From NCBI GenBank assembly GCA_015490995.1, contig WFWT01000071.1, positions 1 to 42,183 on the forward strand: a stretch of DNA of 42,183 bases, given 5' to 3'. Origin of the DNA: Anaerolineae bacterium (GTDB lineage: Bacteria; Chloroflexota; Anaerolineae; JAADDB01). Of the stretch, positions 17,468 to 25,086 are shown one piece after another; the stretch's first letter is position 1; every line of letters begins with the position of its first letter. A program made the translations under genes and the position numbers. The notes beneath the pieces are model-generated. The model searched no databases. It was not told the origin of the DNA and saw only the letters and a program-made list of their open reading frames with translations.

Positions 17468-18667
17468 ATGACACGTCCCATTCGACAAATCCCGCCCCAT
17501 GGGGGAGTGCTCATCGACCGGGTGTTGCGAGGCAACCTGCGAGAGGCTGCCTTAGAACGTGCGCGGCGTCTGCCCAAGATTTACCTGGACCGCGTGCGGG
17601 TCTCGGACCTGGAACTCATCGCGGTGGGCGCGTATAGTCCTCTGACCGGGTTTATGGACAGGGAGACATATGAAACCGTGGTGGAGGATATGCGCCTGCC
17701 CAATGGCCTTGCCTGGACCATACCCGTTGTCCTGCCGGTGGACCGGGAGACCGCGGATTCACTTTCGGTTGGGCAAGAGGTGGCTCTGGTAGAACGTACC
17801 GAGTCCGGCGAGGACAACATCATGGGCATTCTTGAGTTGGCGGAGAAGTTCACGTATGACAAGGAGCGAGAGGCGGCTAAGGTTTACCGGACTACCGAGG
17901 ACAAACATCCTGGGGTAGCGCGGCTTTACCGACAGGGTGAAGTATACTTGGCCGGGGATATCTGGCTCCTGAATCGCCCCAGCAAGATGGAGTTTCCTGA
18001 ATTTCGGCACGACCCCGCAGAAACCCGGCGCATGTTTGCAGCGCGCGGGTGGCGGCGGGTGGTTGCTTTTCAAACGCGAAATCCCATCCACCGGGCCCAC
18101 GAGTACATCCAGAAGGTGGCCCTGGAAATTGTGGATGGATTGTTTTTGCACCCTCTGGTCGGTGAAACCAAGCAAGATGACATTCCGGCGGATGTGCGCA
18201 TGAAGAGCTATCAGGCTATTTTGCGGGATTATTATCCGCCGGAGCGGGTGTTGTTGGGGGTGTTTCCTGCTGCCATGCGTTACGCCGGCCCTCGGGAAGC
18301 GGTGTTCCACGCCATTTGCCGTCAGAACTACGGTTGCACGCACATGATCATTGGCCGGGACCACGCGGGGGTAGGCAATTATTACGGTACCTACGATGCA
18401 CACTACATCTTTGACGAATTTCTTCCCCATGAATTGGCCATTACCCCTCTCTTCTTCGAACACGCATTTTATTGCACAAAGTGCCAAGCGGTCACAACCA
18501 GCAAAACCTGCCCTCATGACAAGAAGTACCATATTTACCTGAGCGGCACTCAGGTACGCAAGATGCTGGAAGAGGGGATTCCTCTTCCTGAGGAATTTAC
18601 CCGCCCTGAAGTGAGTCGCATCCTGATGGAGGCGGTGAAACAACAGAAACAAGCCGCGGGAAAATAA
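17468..18667 (+). CDS. sat: Sulfate adenylyltransferase (ATP sulfurylase)
   Basis: A 399-residue, single-chain ATP sulfurylase, the normal bacterial/archaeal Sat length. It forms adenosine 5'-phosphosulfate and pyrophosphate from ATP and sulfate in the cytoplasm. [12 protein letters not shown] (201-212) holds the nucleotide and sulfate contacts; [20 protein letters not shown] (297-303) and SGTQVRKML (359-367) complete the fold's signatures. C336, C339 and C348 with a nearby His (350 or 355) resemble the zinc site of thermophile enzymes. No APS kinase, APS reductase or cysD/cysN genes are nearby, so whether it serves assimilation, sulfation of glycans or reverse dissimilatory metabolism is open. 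ATG 17468 has GGGAGGAGG upstream; the open frame from 17324 lacks conserved sequence. Confidence 0.95.
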   Translation: MTRPIRQIPPHGGVLIDRVLRGNLREAALERARRLPKIYLDRVRVSDLELIAVGAYSPLTGFMDRETYETVVEDMRLPNGLAWTIPVVLPVDRETADSLSVGQEVALVERTESGEDNIMGILELAEKFTYDKEREAAKVYRTTEDKHPGVARLYRQGEVYLAGDIWLLNRPSKMEFPEFRHDPAETRRMFAARGWRRVVAFQTRNPIHRAHEYIQKVALEIVDGLFLHPLVGETKQDDIPADVRMKSYQAILRDYYPPERVLLGVFPAAMRYAGPREAVFHAICRQNYGCTHMIIGRDHAGVGNYYGTYDAHYIFDEFLPHELAITPLFFEHAFYCTKCQAVTTSKTCPHDKKYHIYLSGTQVRKMLEEGIPLPEEFTRPEVSRILMEAVKQQKQAAGK

Positions 18668-18670
18668 CCC

Positions 18671-18703
18671 CGCCGCCCGCCACGCCGGGCCCGGCGGGCG
18701 GCG
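18671..18703 (+). terminator. GC-only hairpin after sat
   Basis: A perfect 11-bp stem (18671-18681 with 18693-18703) with an 11-base loop, beginning 4 bases after the sat stop. It is followed by CTTCTCC rather than a T-run. The decamer CCGGGCCCGG occurs in the loop/stem region and again near 18714-18723, so alternative structures are possible. Confidence 0.5.
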
Positions 18704-18777
18704 CTTCTCCCCTCCGGGCCCGGCGCCCGCGGCGAAAGGTTTTTGTCATCGGCCTGGATTGTGCCGATCCTCGCCTC

Positions 18778-20124
18778 GTGTTTGAGCAGTGGCGCGAAGA
18801 TCTGCCCACGCTCCGCCAGTTGATGGACCAAGGGGTGTACGGCCGTTTGCGCTCCTGCGAGCCCCCTATCACGGTTCCGGCTTGGTCGGTCATGCTCTCA
18901 GGCCGGGATCCCGGTGAGCTGGGCATCTACGGGTTTCGCAATCGGGCGGATTATTCGTACGAGCATATGCAGGTAGCCTCTTCCCTGGTCGTCCGGCACC
19001 CCCGCGTGTGGGATGTGCTGGGTGAGCATGGGCTTACCTCGGTGGTGGTCGGAGTGCCTCAGACGTACCCTGTTCGTCCCCTGCGGGGCTGGCTTATCTC
19101 TTCCTTCCTCACCCCTCCCAGTGCCCGGCAATGGACATATCCCGCCTCCTTGGCGGCGGAAGTGGATGATGTCCTGGGCGGTGAGCCGTACGAGTTTGAT
19201 GTGACGAACTTCCGCACGGAGGATAAGACTCAGCTGTTGGAAGACATTTATCGCATGACCGAAAAGCGCTTTAAAGTACTACATTATCTCTTGGACAAGC
19301 CGTGGGATTTTTTCATTTTCGTGGAGATGGGAGTGGATCGCATCCATCATGGCTTGTGGAAGTACATGGATCCGCAGCATCCCAAACATGTGCCGGGGCA
19401 TCCTCTGGCCAGCGCGATTCATGACTACTATGTATACCTGGACCGGGAAATCGCCCGTCTGTTGGATCGCCTGGACAAGGACACGCTGGTGATGGTGGTG
19501 AGCGATCACGGGGCGCGTCCCATGATGGGCGGGTTTGCCATTAATGAGTGGCTTATCCGGGAAGGATATCTGGTGTTGCACGACTATCCCGATCACGTCG
19601 TTCCCCTGGAGAAGGCCGCGGTGGATTGGTCTCGCACGGTGGCCTGGGGGGCCGGAGGATATCACGCCCGGCTGCACTTGAACGTCAAGGGACGTGAGCC
19701 CAACGGTGTAGTGGACCCGGCAGATTATGAGCGGGTGCGCGATGAATTGAAGGCACGGTTGGAAGCGTTGACCGACCCGGAAGGGCGCCCCCTGGGCACG
19801 GTGGTGCGCAAACCGGAGGAAATATACAAGGAGGTCAACAACATCCCTCCCGACCTTATTGTGTACGTGGGCAACCTGGCCTGGCGGTCGGTGGGAAGTG
19901 TGGGATTGCGGCGGTTGTACACCTTTGAGAATGACACCGGTCCCGACGACGCCAACCATGATTGGGAGGGTATTTTCATCGCCTGGGACCCCCGAGAACG
20001 GTGGGAGGGGCAGAAGGTGGAAGGACTGGAGATAGCTCAAATAGCAAGCCTTATCCTTCAATGGATGGGGTTACCGGTTCCGGATGGATGGCCGACGGTC
20101 GCATTGCCCGTGGAAGTGGCATAG
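18778..20124 (+). CDS. Alkaline-phosphatase-superfamily protein; true start upstream and unresolved
   Basis: At least 448 residues from the first usable start, GTG 18778. The same frame reads upstream without a stop to 18607 and encodes the conserved metal-binding opening KVFVIGLDCADPRL at 18736-18777. No ATG, GTG or TTG occurs in that frame between 18610 and 18778. GTG 18778 would remove the metal-binding Asp and has no ribosome site. Further motifs: likely nucleophile Thr in PPITVPAWSVMLSG, EMGVDRIHHG with the metal Asp/His, VVSDHGARPMMGG, and a late His in DANHDWEG. This subgroup, often labelled nucleotide pyrophosphatase/phosphodiesterase, has no fixed substrate. It is related to the 10090 gene. 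It ends one base before the convergent Nudix gene. Confidence 0.85.
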   Translation: MFEQWREDLPTLRQLMDQGVYGRLRSCEPPITVPAWSVMLSGRDPGELGIYGFRNRADYSYEHMQVASSLVVRHPRVWDVLGEHGLTSVVVGVPQTYPVRPLRGWLISSFLTPPSARQWTYPASLAAEVDDVLGGEPYEFDVTNFRTEDKTQLLEDIYRMTEKRFKVLHYLLDKPWDFFIFVEMGVDRIHHGLWKYMDPQHPKHVPGHPLASAIHDYYVYLDREIARLLDRLDKDTLVMVVSDHGARPMMGGFAINEWLIREGYLVLHDYPDHVVPLEKAAVDWSRTVAWGAGGYHARLHLNVKGREPNGVVDPADYERVRDELKARLEALTDPEGRPLGTVVRKPEEIYKEVNNIPPDLIVYVGNLAWRSVGSVGLRRLYTFENDTGPDDANHDWEGIFIAWDPRERWEGQKVEGLEIAQIASLILQWMGLPVPDGWPTVALPVEVA

Positions 20125-21120
20125 TCAGGCAGATTCGGGCGGGGAAAAGCCCTCCTGCTCGGTCGGAGTGATCTCATAGCAAAGCACTAACCACGTGCGC
20201 CGTCGGTTGCTCTCCGGGTCAGGACGGGTGAACATGCCACAGATTTCAAACCCCACCTTGAGATATACAACCAGCCCTAAGTTGCCGGCGGAGATCTGGG
20301 TGGTGACAAATCGAGCACGGCGACTGCGGGCAGCTTCTAATGCCTGAGTTAACAGGTGGCTCCCAATACCCCAGCGGCGGCGATTGGGCACCACGAACAC
20401 ATGGCGCAGGTAGGCCTCTCGACGGGCAGGGGCCAGCTCTATAACCACATACCCTACAATGGCCCCCCGGTCATCTGCGACCACAATGGTCTGTTGCGGG
20501 TCGTTCAGGTACGCGGTGATCTCCAGAGGCGGCTGTTTGTACGTCGCGATCATCTCTTCCAGCGCCGAGACGTCCTTCGGTTGTAGGGGGCGATAGACTA
20601 CGGCACGCGCCCGTAGCCATTCCCGTAACGCTTCCCTGTGTGTCCGAAACGCGATGTCCGTCTCCGGGGGGAGCTCATGCGGGGCGAACCAACGGGCGTC
20701 CATCGCGTCGTCGCCTGGTTGGAGCGAGCCGCCTATGACGTGCGCCCGGTATAGGATCAGCACCCCGCGCTGGTGGGTCGCATCCTCGAAAGAGTACACA
20801 TTCCAGAGGGCATCCAGGGCAACTTCCAACCCGGTTTCTTCCCGTGTTTCTCGGATGGCCGCTTCTTCCACGCTTTCGTCCGCTTCCACGTACCCGGCCG
20901 GAAAGGCCCAATACCCTTGGCGCGGGGGCACTCCACGGCGGATGAGCAGCACGTGCCCATTATCCTCCACCAGTGTCCCCGCAGCGGGAGTGGGGTTTAC
21001 GTATACAATAAACCCACACCGGGGGCATACCGGCCGTAGGCGATCTCCCACCAACCGCCGTTCCAGTTGATGGCCACACCGAGGGCAAAACCTGTACATT
21101 TCGCCGATTGGATCAGGCAT
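20125..21120 (-). CDS. Zinc ribbon - Nudix hydrolase - GNAT acetyltransferase fusion
   Basis: A 331-residue three-part protein. Residues about 12-36 form a zinc ribbon (CPRC...CPRC), as in NADH pyrophosphatases. Residues about 38-165 are a Nudix domain with a full Nudix box: G-x5-E-x7-REETGL in GYVEADESVEEAAIRETREE and following. Residues about 170-320 are a GNAT domain with the acetyl-CoA loop VVPNRRRWGIGSHLL. Nudix enzymes hydrolyse nucleoside-diphosphate-linked compounds; GNAT domains acetylate amines. The joint substrate is unknown. Upstream GAGG is a modest ribosome site; an internal ATG eight codons in, just before the first CxxC, is a possible alternative. Its stop codon abuts the stop of the convergent plus-strand gene. 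Confidence 0.9.
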   Translation of the reverse strand: MPDPIGEMYRFCPRCGHQLERRLVGDRLRPVCPRCGFIVYVNPTPAAGTLVEDNGHVLLIRRGVPPRQGYWAFPAGYVEADESVEEAAIRETREETGLEVALDALWNVYSFEDATHQRGVLILYRAHVIGGSLQPGDDAMDARWFAPHELPPETDIAFRTHREALREWLRARAVVYRPLQPKDVSALEEMIATYKQPPLEITAYLNDPQQTIVVADDRGAIVGYVVIELAPARREAYLRHVFVVPNRRRWGIGSHLLTQALEAARSRRARFVTTQISAGNLGLVVYLKVGFEICGMFTRPDPESNRRRTWLVLCYEITPTEQEGFSPPESA

Positions 21121-21169
21121 GGTGATAGGCCTCGCCTGTGTTCTCCGGCAACGTCCGCCGCCCCGTGAA

Positions 21170-21874
21170 CTAGGGCGCAGGGGTGGCCGGAACCGACATG
21201 CGGAAGAAGCAAATCAATCCCTCTGCAATGCCCAGCGCACTTATGTGTGGCTGTTCCGTCAGGAAAGTACGATCACCTCCCAGGTAACCGGTTTCCACGA
21301 TGGCTGCTGCGGTGCTGGGGGCGATGCGCCGGAAGGCATAGTACTCCGTCATGTTGGCGGTGACCGTGGTCACGTCCAATGGGAGTCCGGTACGCGCGAG
21401 ATATGCCTGTACCAGACAGGCCACCAACAGGTCATCCCGCGCCGGATCCGGACTATCGGTCCAGCGGGCAACTTTGAAACCGGTACGGTCGATGCACGAG
21501 TCCACGTGCACGGCGACCATGGCGTCGCCCTGGAAGCCTTCCAGTTGTGGGTCATATTCGGTGAGCAAAACGACGTTTGCCCCCGCGTCCCGGAGCAACA
21601 GGACCAGTGCCTTTCCAATAAGACGTGTAACGTCCACTTCGGTTAACCCATCCTCACAGATGGCACCGGTATCTGAATTTTCATGGCCTACGAGCACACC
21701 GATAGTCTGGGCGGCCAGCATCGGGGCTTCTTGCGTGGGAATGCGCACCGGGAGGGCGAGAGGGCGTTGGCCTGTGCGGAGTTCCTGATAATACTCCCAC
21801 CCGTACACCACGATGAGCAGTCCGATGGTCAGCAGTAGAACGGGCGTTAGAGAACGCTTGTGCCGTGATGCCAT
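21170..21874 (-). CDS. Membrane-anchored N-acetylmuramoyl-L-alanine amidase (Amidase_3)
   Basis: 234 residues. A basic N-terminus and one hydrophobic helix (about 9-25) place the catalytic domain outside the membrane. The zinc amidase residues can be matched to His64 (VGHENSDTG), Glu79 (LTEVDV), His123 (VAVHVDSC) and catalytic Glu194 (VETGYL). The enzyme would cleave the amide between muramic acid and the stem peptide during wall remodelling. The usual H-x-N after the third ligand is HVDSC here, which is atypical. It sits between a Nudix/GNAT gene and a glutaminase-like gene on the same strand, with gaps of about 50 bases each side. The ribosome site is weak. Confidence 0.85.
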   Translation of the reverse strand: MASRHKRSLTPVLLLTIGLLIVVYGWEYYQELRTGQRPLALPVRIPTQEAPMLAAQTIGVLVGHENSDTGAICEDGLTEVDVTRLIGKALVLLLRDAGANVVLLTEYDPQLEGFQGDAMVAVHVDSCIDRTGFKVARWTDSPDPARDDLLVACLVQAYLARTGLPLDVTTVTANMTEYYAFRRIAPSTAAAIVETGYLGGDRTFLTEQPHISALGIAEGLICFFRMSVPATPAP

Positions 21875-21923
21875 TCTGGTCTTTCACCTATACATTGGGT
21901 TGCCGTCGCCTTTCACCTTGCCG

Positions 21924-22652
21924 TTACCGCCATGCAAAGGGGCGCGCCACCTGCGCGGCCGCCCGCACGAAATGGCAGAAGAGGGAGGCTTGGGCCTTCT
22001 GTTCGTGAGGGGGAAATTCGTGCATGCGCTCCGGATGCCATTGGACACCGACCACCCACCGGTGTAATGGGCTTTCCAACCCTTCGATGACCGGTGGCAT
22101 TTCCTGAGTCCACGCGGTGGCCCGCAATCGAGGACTACAATCGTTTTCCAAGACTACCTGGTGGTGGTGGGAATTGACCTCAACCTGCTCTCGGTAGCCC
22201 AGTGCTTCCCACAAGCGTGTGCCGGGCACGACGTGTATTTTGTGAAGTAAGGGGGATGTGACGGTCTTCTGGTGGCCATCCCGGTGTTGGGTCAGGGTGC
22301 CACCCAGGACTACGTTTAGGACCTGGAAACCGCGACAGATGGCCAGGACCGGGATATCCCGCTCTAAGGCACGGTGAAGCAATGCCCATTCCATGTGATC
22401 GCGAGCTTCGTCCACACTGTTCATGTCGGTGCCGTTAGGGGGCTGATAGTAACGTCGGGGGTGCACATCGCCTCCTCCTCCCAACACAAGGCCCTGCATG
22501 CGGTCCACGAGCGGGTGGTGAGGAGCGAATTCCGCGGGGGAGAGGATGTGGACTTCCGCGCCGGCGGCCTGTAATGCCGCTCGGTAATGGCGCAGTTTGG
22601 TGGGCCACAGTGCACGGGAATAGCTTGTTGTGATGACCACACACGGTCGCAT
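21924..22652 (-). CDS. Class I glutamine-amidotransferase-like hydrolase (peptidase C26, PuuD-like)
   Basis: 242 residues. The cysteine-type glutamine amidotransferase triad is complete: Cys106 in AICRGFQVLN, His206 and Glu208 in VGVQWHPE. GLVLGGGGDVHPRRY at 54-68 and SHHHQ at 161-165 are typical of gamma-glutamyl-gamma-aminobutyrate hydrolases. It probably hydrolyses a gamma-glutamyl amide in the cytoplasm; the substrate is not defined, and no putrescine pathway genes are nearby. ATG 22652 is chosen because GGGAGGTG lies nine bases upstream; the longer frame from 22706 adds 18 residues without family resemblance. Confidence 0.88.
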   Translation of the reverse strand: MRPCVVITTSYSRALWPTKLRHYRAALQAAGAEVHILSPAEFAPHHPLVDRMQGLVLGGGGDVHPRRYYQPPNGTDMNSVDEARDHMEWALLHRALERDIPVLAICRGFQVLNVVLGGTLTQHRDGHQKTVTSPLLHKIHVVPGTRLWEALGYREQVEVNSHHHQVVLENDCSPRLRATAWTQEMPPVIEGLESPLHRWVVGVQWHPERMHEFPPHEQKAQASLFCHFVRAAAQVARPFAWR

Positions 22653-22730
22653 TCTGGACACACCTCCCGTCTTATGGGTCATAACGCCGAGCCTGGATAG
22701 GGACACGATAGGCGAAGGTACATGGGTCCC

Positions 22731-23774
22731 CTACTCGCTGATGTCGAACAGAGTGGGTGAGGCAGGTGTTGAGTCCTCGGGATACGGAATGCCCAGGTGA
22801 GCGTAGGCTGCCGGTGTGGCCATACGCCCGCGAGGTGTGCGTTCAATGAAGCCAAGTTGTAGCAAGTAGGGTTCGACGACATCCATGATGGTATCGGGCT
22901 CCTCGCTGACCGCGGCTGCCAACGTTTCCAGGCCCACCGGTCCCCCGCCGAACTTTTGAATGAGCGCCCGCAGCACGCGGCGGTCCAGCTCATCCAGGCC
23001 CAACGTGTCCACATCCAGCAGGGTTAGTGCTTCCTCTGCCACCGTTGCCGTGATCACCCCTTCTGCCCGTACCTGAGCGTAATCGCGCACCCGCCGCAGG
23101 AGACGCAAAGCCACGCGCGGTGTGCCACGAGCACGTGTGGCGATGACGCGGGCCCCTTCGTCCTCGATGGGCACGTCAAGGAGGGCCGCCCCCCGGCGAA
23201 CAATGGCAATCATGGAGGGTACGTCGTAGAAATCCAGGCGAAAGAGAGCCCCAAACCGCGCTCGCAGTGGCGCGGTGACCAGCGCAAGACGGGTGGTGGC
23301 GCCGATGACGGTAAAGCGGGGCAGTTTCAGACGGATAGAACGCGCGCCGGGGCCTTTCCCTACCACGATGTCCAGGGCGAAGTCTTCCATAGCCGGGTAG
23401 AGGATTTCCTCCACCGCGCGATTTAGGCGGTGGATTTCATCGATGAAGAGGATGTCACCGCCGCGCAAGTTGGTGAGAATGGCCGCCAGGTCGCCGGCCC
23501 GTTCGATGGCTGGACCGGAGGTCACTTTCAGGTTGACCCCCATCTCGTGGGCAATGACGTGGGCCAGGGTTGTTTTGCCCAGCCCTGGCGGGCCGTAAAA
23601 CAGAATGTGATCCAGCGCTTCGCCACGGTCACGAGCTGCTTCTATCAAAATTCGCAGGTTCTCTTTGAGTCGCTCCTGACCGATGACTTCGTCCAATGTC
23701 TGGGGGCGCAACGCGGCATCTATCGGTACTTCTGCCGGTCGCGCCTTGGCACTAATGATCCGATCATCTGACAT
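22731..23774 (-). CDS. ruvB: Holliday junction branch migration helicase RuvB
   Basis: A 347-residue AAA+ ATPase of normal length. Walker A is GPPGLGKTT (61-69), Walker B is LFIDEIH (109-115), and [19 protein letters not shown] holds sensor 1 and the arginine finger region. The C-terminal winged helix includes [20 protein letters not shown] and ends with the conserved ERTPRGR. RuvB hexamers pump DNA through RuvA-bound Holliday junctions during recombination repair. It follows ssb by 42 bases and is likely cotranscribed with it. ruvA and ruvC are not in the window. Confidence 0.98.
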   Translation of the reverse strand: MSDDRIISAKARPAEVPIDAALRPQTLDEVIGQERLKENLRILIEAARDRGEALDHILFYGPPGLGKTTLAHVIAHEMGVNLKVTSGPAIERAGDLAAILTNLRGGDILFIDEIHRLNRAVEEILYPAMEDFALDIVVGKGPGARSIRLKLPRFTVIGATTRLALVTAPLRARFGALFRLDFYDVPSMIAIVRRGAALLDVPIEDEGARVIATRARGTPRVALRLLRRVRDYAQVRAEGVITATVAEEALTLLDVDTLGLDELDRRVLRALIQKFGGGPVGLETLAAAVSEEPDTIMDVVEPYLLQLGFIERTPRGRMATPAAYAHLGIPYPEDSTPASPTLFDISE

Positions 23775-23816
23775 GGTCCACGTCCATCACGGCCTAAAGG
23801 GCCCGGGTAAGGTGCC

Positions 23817-24215
23817 TCAGAAGGGCACATCGTCGTCCAAGAATTCTTCTGTGGTGTCCCCTGTCGGTTCCACCGTGGCAACGCCTTCCGGTCGCGGCCC
23901 TAGGAAACGCACCCGGTAAGCCGTGAGTTCCAAGCTGGCCCGCGGGTTCCCCTCATTGTCCATCCAGGCCCGCGCGTCGATTTCTCCTTCGACCAGAACC
24001 AGGCGGCCTTTGCTCAGGTATTGATTGCACTGTTCGGCCAATTTGCGCCAGGCCGTCACGCGAAACCAGGTGGTCTTCTCCCGCGCTTCCCCGTTGCTGT
24101 CGGTCCAGCGGCGATTGACGGCCACACTGAAGGAGGTGACCGGAACGCCGGTGGGTGTGAAGCGCATTTCCGGGTCAGACCCTAGATGCCCCACGATGAC
24201 AATACGTTGATACAT
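23817..24215 (-). CDS. ssb: Single-stranded DNA-binding protein
   Basis: A 132-residue SSB. The OB-fold spans about residues 1-105 with MYQRIVIVGHLGSDPEMRFTP at the start, FSVAVNRRW and the KTTWFRVTAWRKLAEQCNQYL core, and VEGEIDARAW. A short linker leads to the acidic tail FLDDDVPF, which recruits repair and replication partners. It would bind single-stranded DNA as a tetramer. AGGAGG and TAAGGAGG elements stand before the ATG, and a strong promoter lies about 200 bases upstream. Pairing with ruvB suggests a recombination/repair unit. Confidence 0.97.
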   Translation of the reverse strand: MYQRIVIVGHLGSDPEMRFTPTGVPVTSFSVAVNRRWTDSNGEAREKTTWFRVTAWRKLAEQCNQYLSKGRLVLVEGEIDARAWMDNEGNPRASLELTAYRVRFLGPRPEGVATVEPTGDTTEEFLDDDVPF

Positions 24216-24528
24216 TGCCTCCTTACCTCCTGAACATTTCGAGTTGTGCAGTTATGCTGTTTTTGTCGTGTCGCGCAGAGGGAGCGGTGAAAGGAAACAG
24301 GGGGAATACGGGCTTGGGTTGAAGGTATCCCGTGTCGGTGTGTTCCCTTCGTTCTTGGTCATAGGCCATACGCTACACGGCCATGCACCACGTTGCGATC
24401 CGCCCGCCACAAAGGATTGTACTTTAGGGGCAGGGCCATGTCAATGTTTGACGACCGGTGCCAAAGGAAGGGCGAGTCGGTCATTCGGTCGCGGTGAGTG
24501 GTAGGCGAGGAGGCCCTCTGGGCAAGCC
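24216..24528. other. 313-base intergenic region between ssb and aroK
   Basis: It holds the ssb promoter (24416-24444) and a leader of about 190 bases. On the minus strand the leader contains imperfect pairing between a GGGATAC and a GTATTCCC element some 15 bases apart. I recognise no known riboswitch, tRNA or T-box. The plus-strand open frame here overlaps the promoter and looks non-coding. No clear aroK terminator was found. Confidence 0.5.
24416..24444 (-). promoter_or_regulatory. Near-consensus promoter for ssb-ruvB
   Basis: On the minus strand, a perfect TTGACA (24439-24444) and TACAAT (24416-24421) are separated by exactly 17 bases. The predicted start near 24409 leaves an unusually long leader of about 190 bases before ssb. 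Confidence 0.8.
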
Positions 24529-25086
24529 TTAGTCCGGTGCAGGAAAGGAGGCGCTTGCCCTTTGGAAGAGGGCTATCACTTCGGCAGCGACTTCTTCTAC
24601 ACTTTTGCCTGTGGTGTCCACGTGATAGGGTAGGGCTTCATAAGCGGGTCGTCGGCGGGCCAGCAGCGTTTTTAAAGTCATTTCCCAATCCGAATGCGCC
24701 AGGAGGGGGCGGTCGGTTTGTCCACGTAGGCGGGCGATAAGGGTCGCCTCGTCGGCCCACAGGCAAATGACGATGCCGGTACGGGTTAGCAATGTGCGAA
24801 GCGCGTCGTTCACCAGGGTACCGCCACCGGTGGCGATCACCAGCCCATGCCGGGCAGCCAGTTCCTGCACCAGGGCTGCTTCCAACGCACGGAAATACAT
24901 TTCCCCTTCTTGGGCGAAAATATCCGCGATAGAGCGCCCTTCCCGTGCGGCGATGAGCGCGTCCATGTCCACGAAGGGGCGCTGTAGCCGAGCTGCGACG
25001 AGACGGCCCACCGTGCTTTTGCCCGTTCCCATGAAGCCGGTGAGAATCAGGTTGAGGTCCTTCGCTGCTCCTGATTGGGCGCCCAT
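24529..25086 (-). CDS. aroK: Shikimate kinase
   Basis: A 185-residue P-loop kinase that phosphorylates shikimate at the 3-hydroxyl in aromatic amino acid synthesis. Walker A is GFMGTGKST (17-25). FVDMDALI (Asp40/Asp42), Arg66 in YFRALEA and ATGGGTLV (85-92) form the shikimate site. LRGQTDRPLL carries the LID arginine. The start overlaps the end of the aldehyde oxidoreductase gene by 40 bases, so the two are translationally coupled. Other aromatic pathway genes are absent from the window. Confidence 0.96.
   Translation of the reverse strand: MGAQSGAAKDLNLILTGFMGTGKSTVGRLVAARLQRPFVDMDALIAAREGRSIADIFAQEGEMYFRALEAALVQELAARHGLVIATGGGTLVNDALRTLLTRTGIVICLWADEATLIARLRGQTDRPLLAHSDWEMTLKTLLARRRPAYEALPYHVDTTGKSVEEVAAEVIALFQRASASFPAPD

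Noticed and set aside
24244-24504. 86-codon plus-strand frame in the ssb-aroK gap
   Set aside because: It overlaps the near-consensus ssb promoter and leader, and has no domain resemblance or ribosome site.
25047-25086. Possible frameshift joining the aldehyde oxidoreductase and shikimate kinase
   Set aside because: Both proteins are full length with complete motifs; the 40-base overlap is better read as translational coupling.
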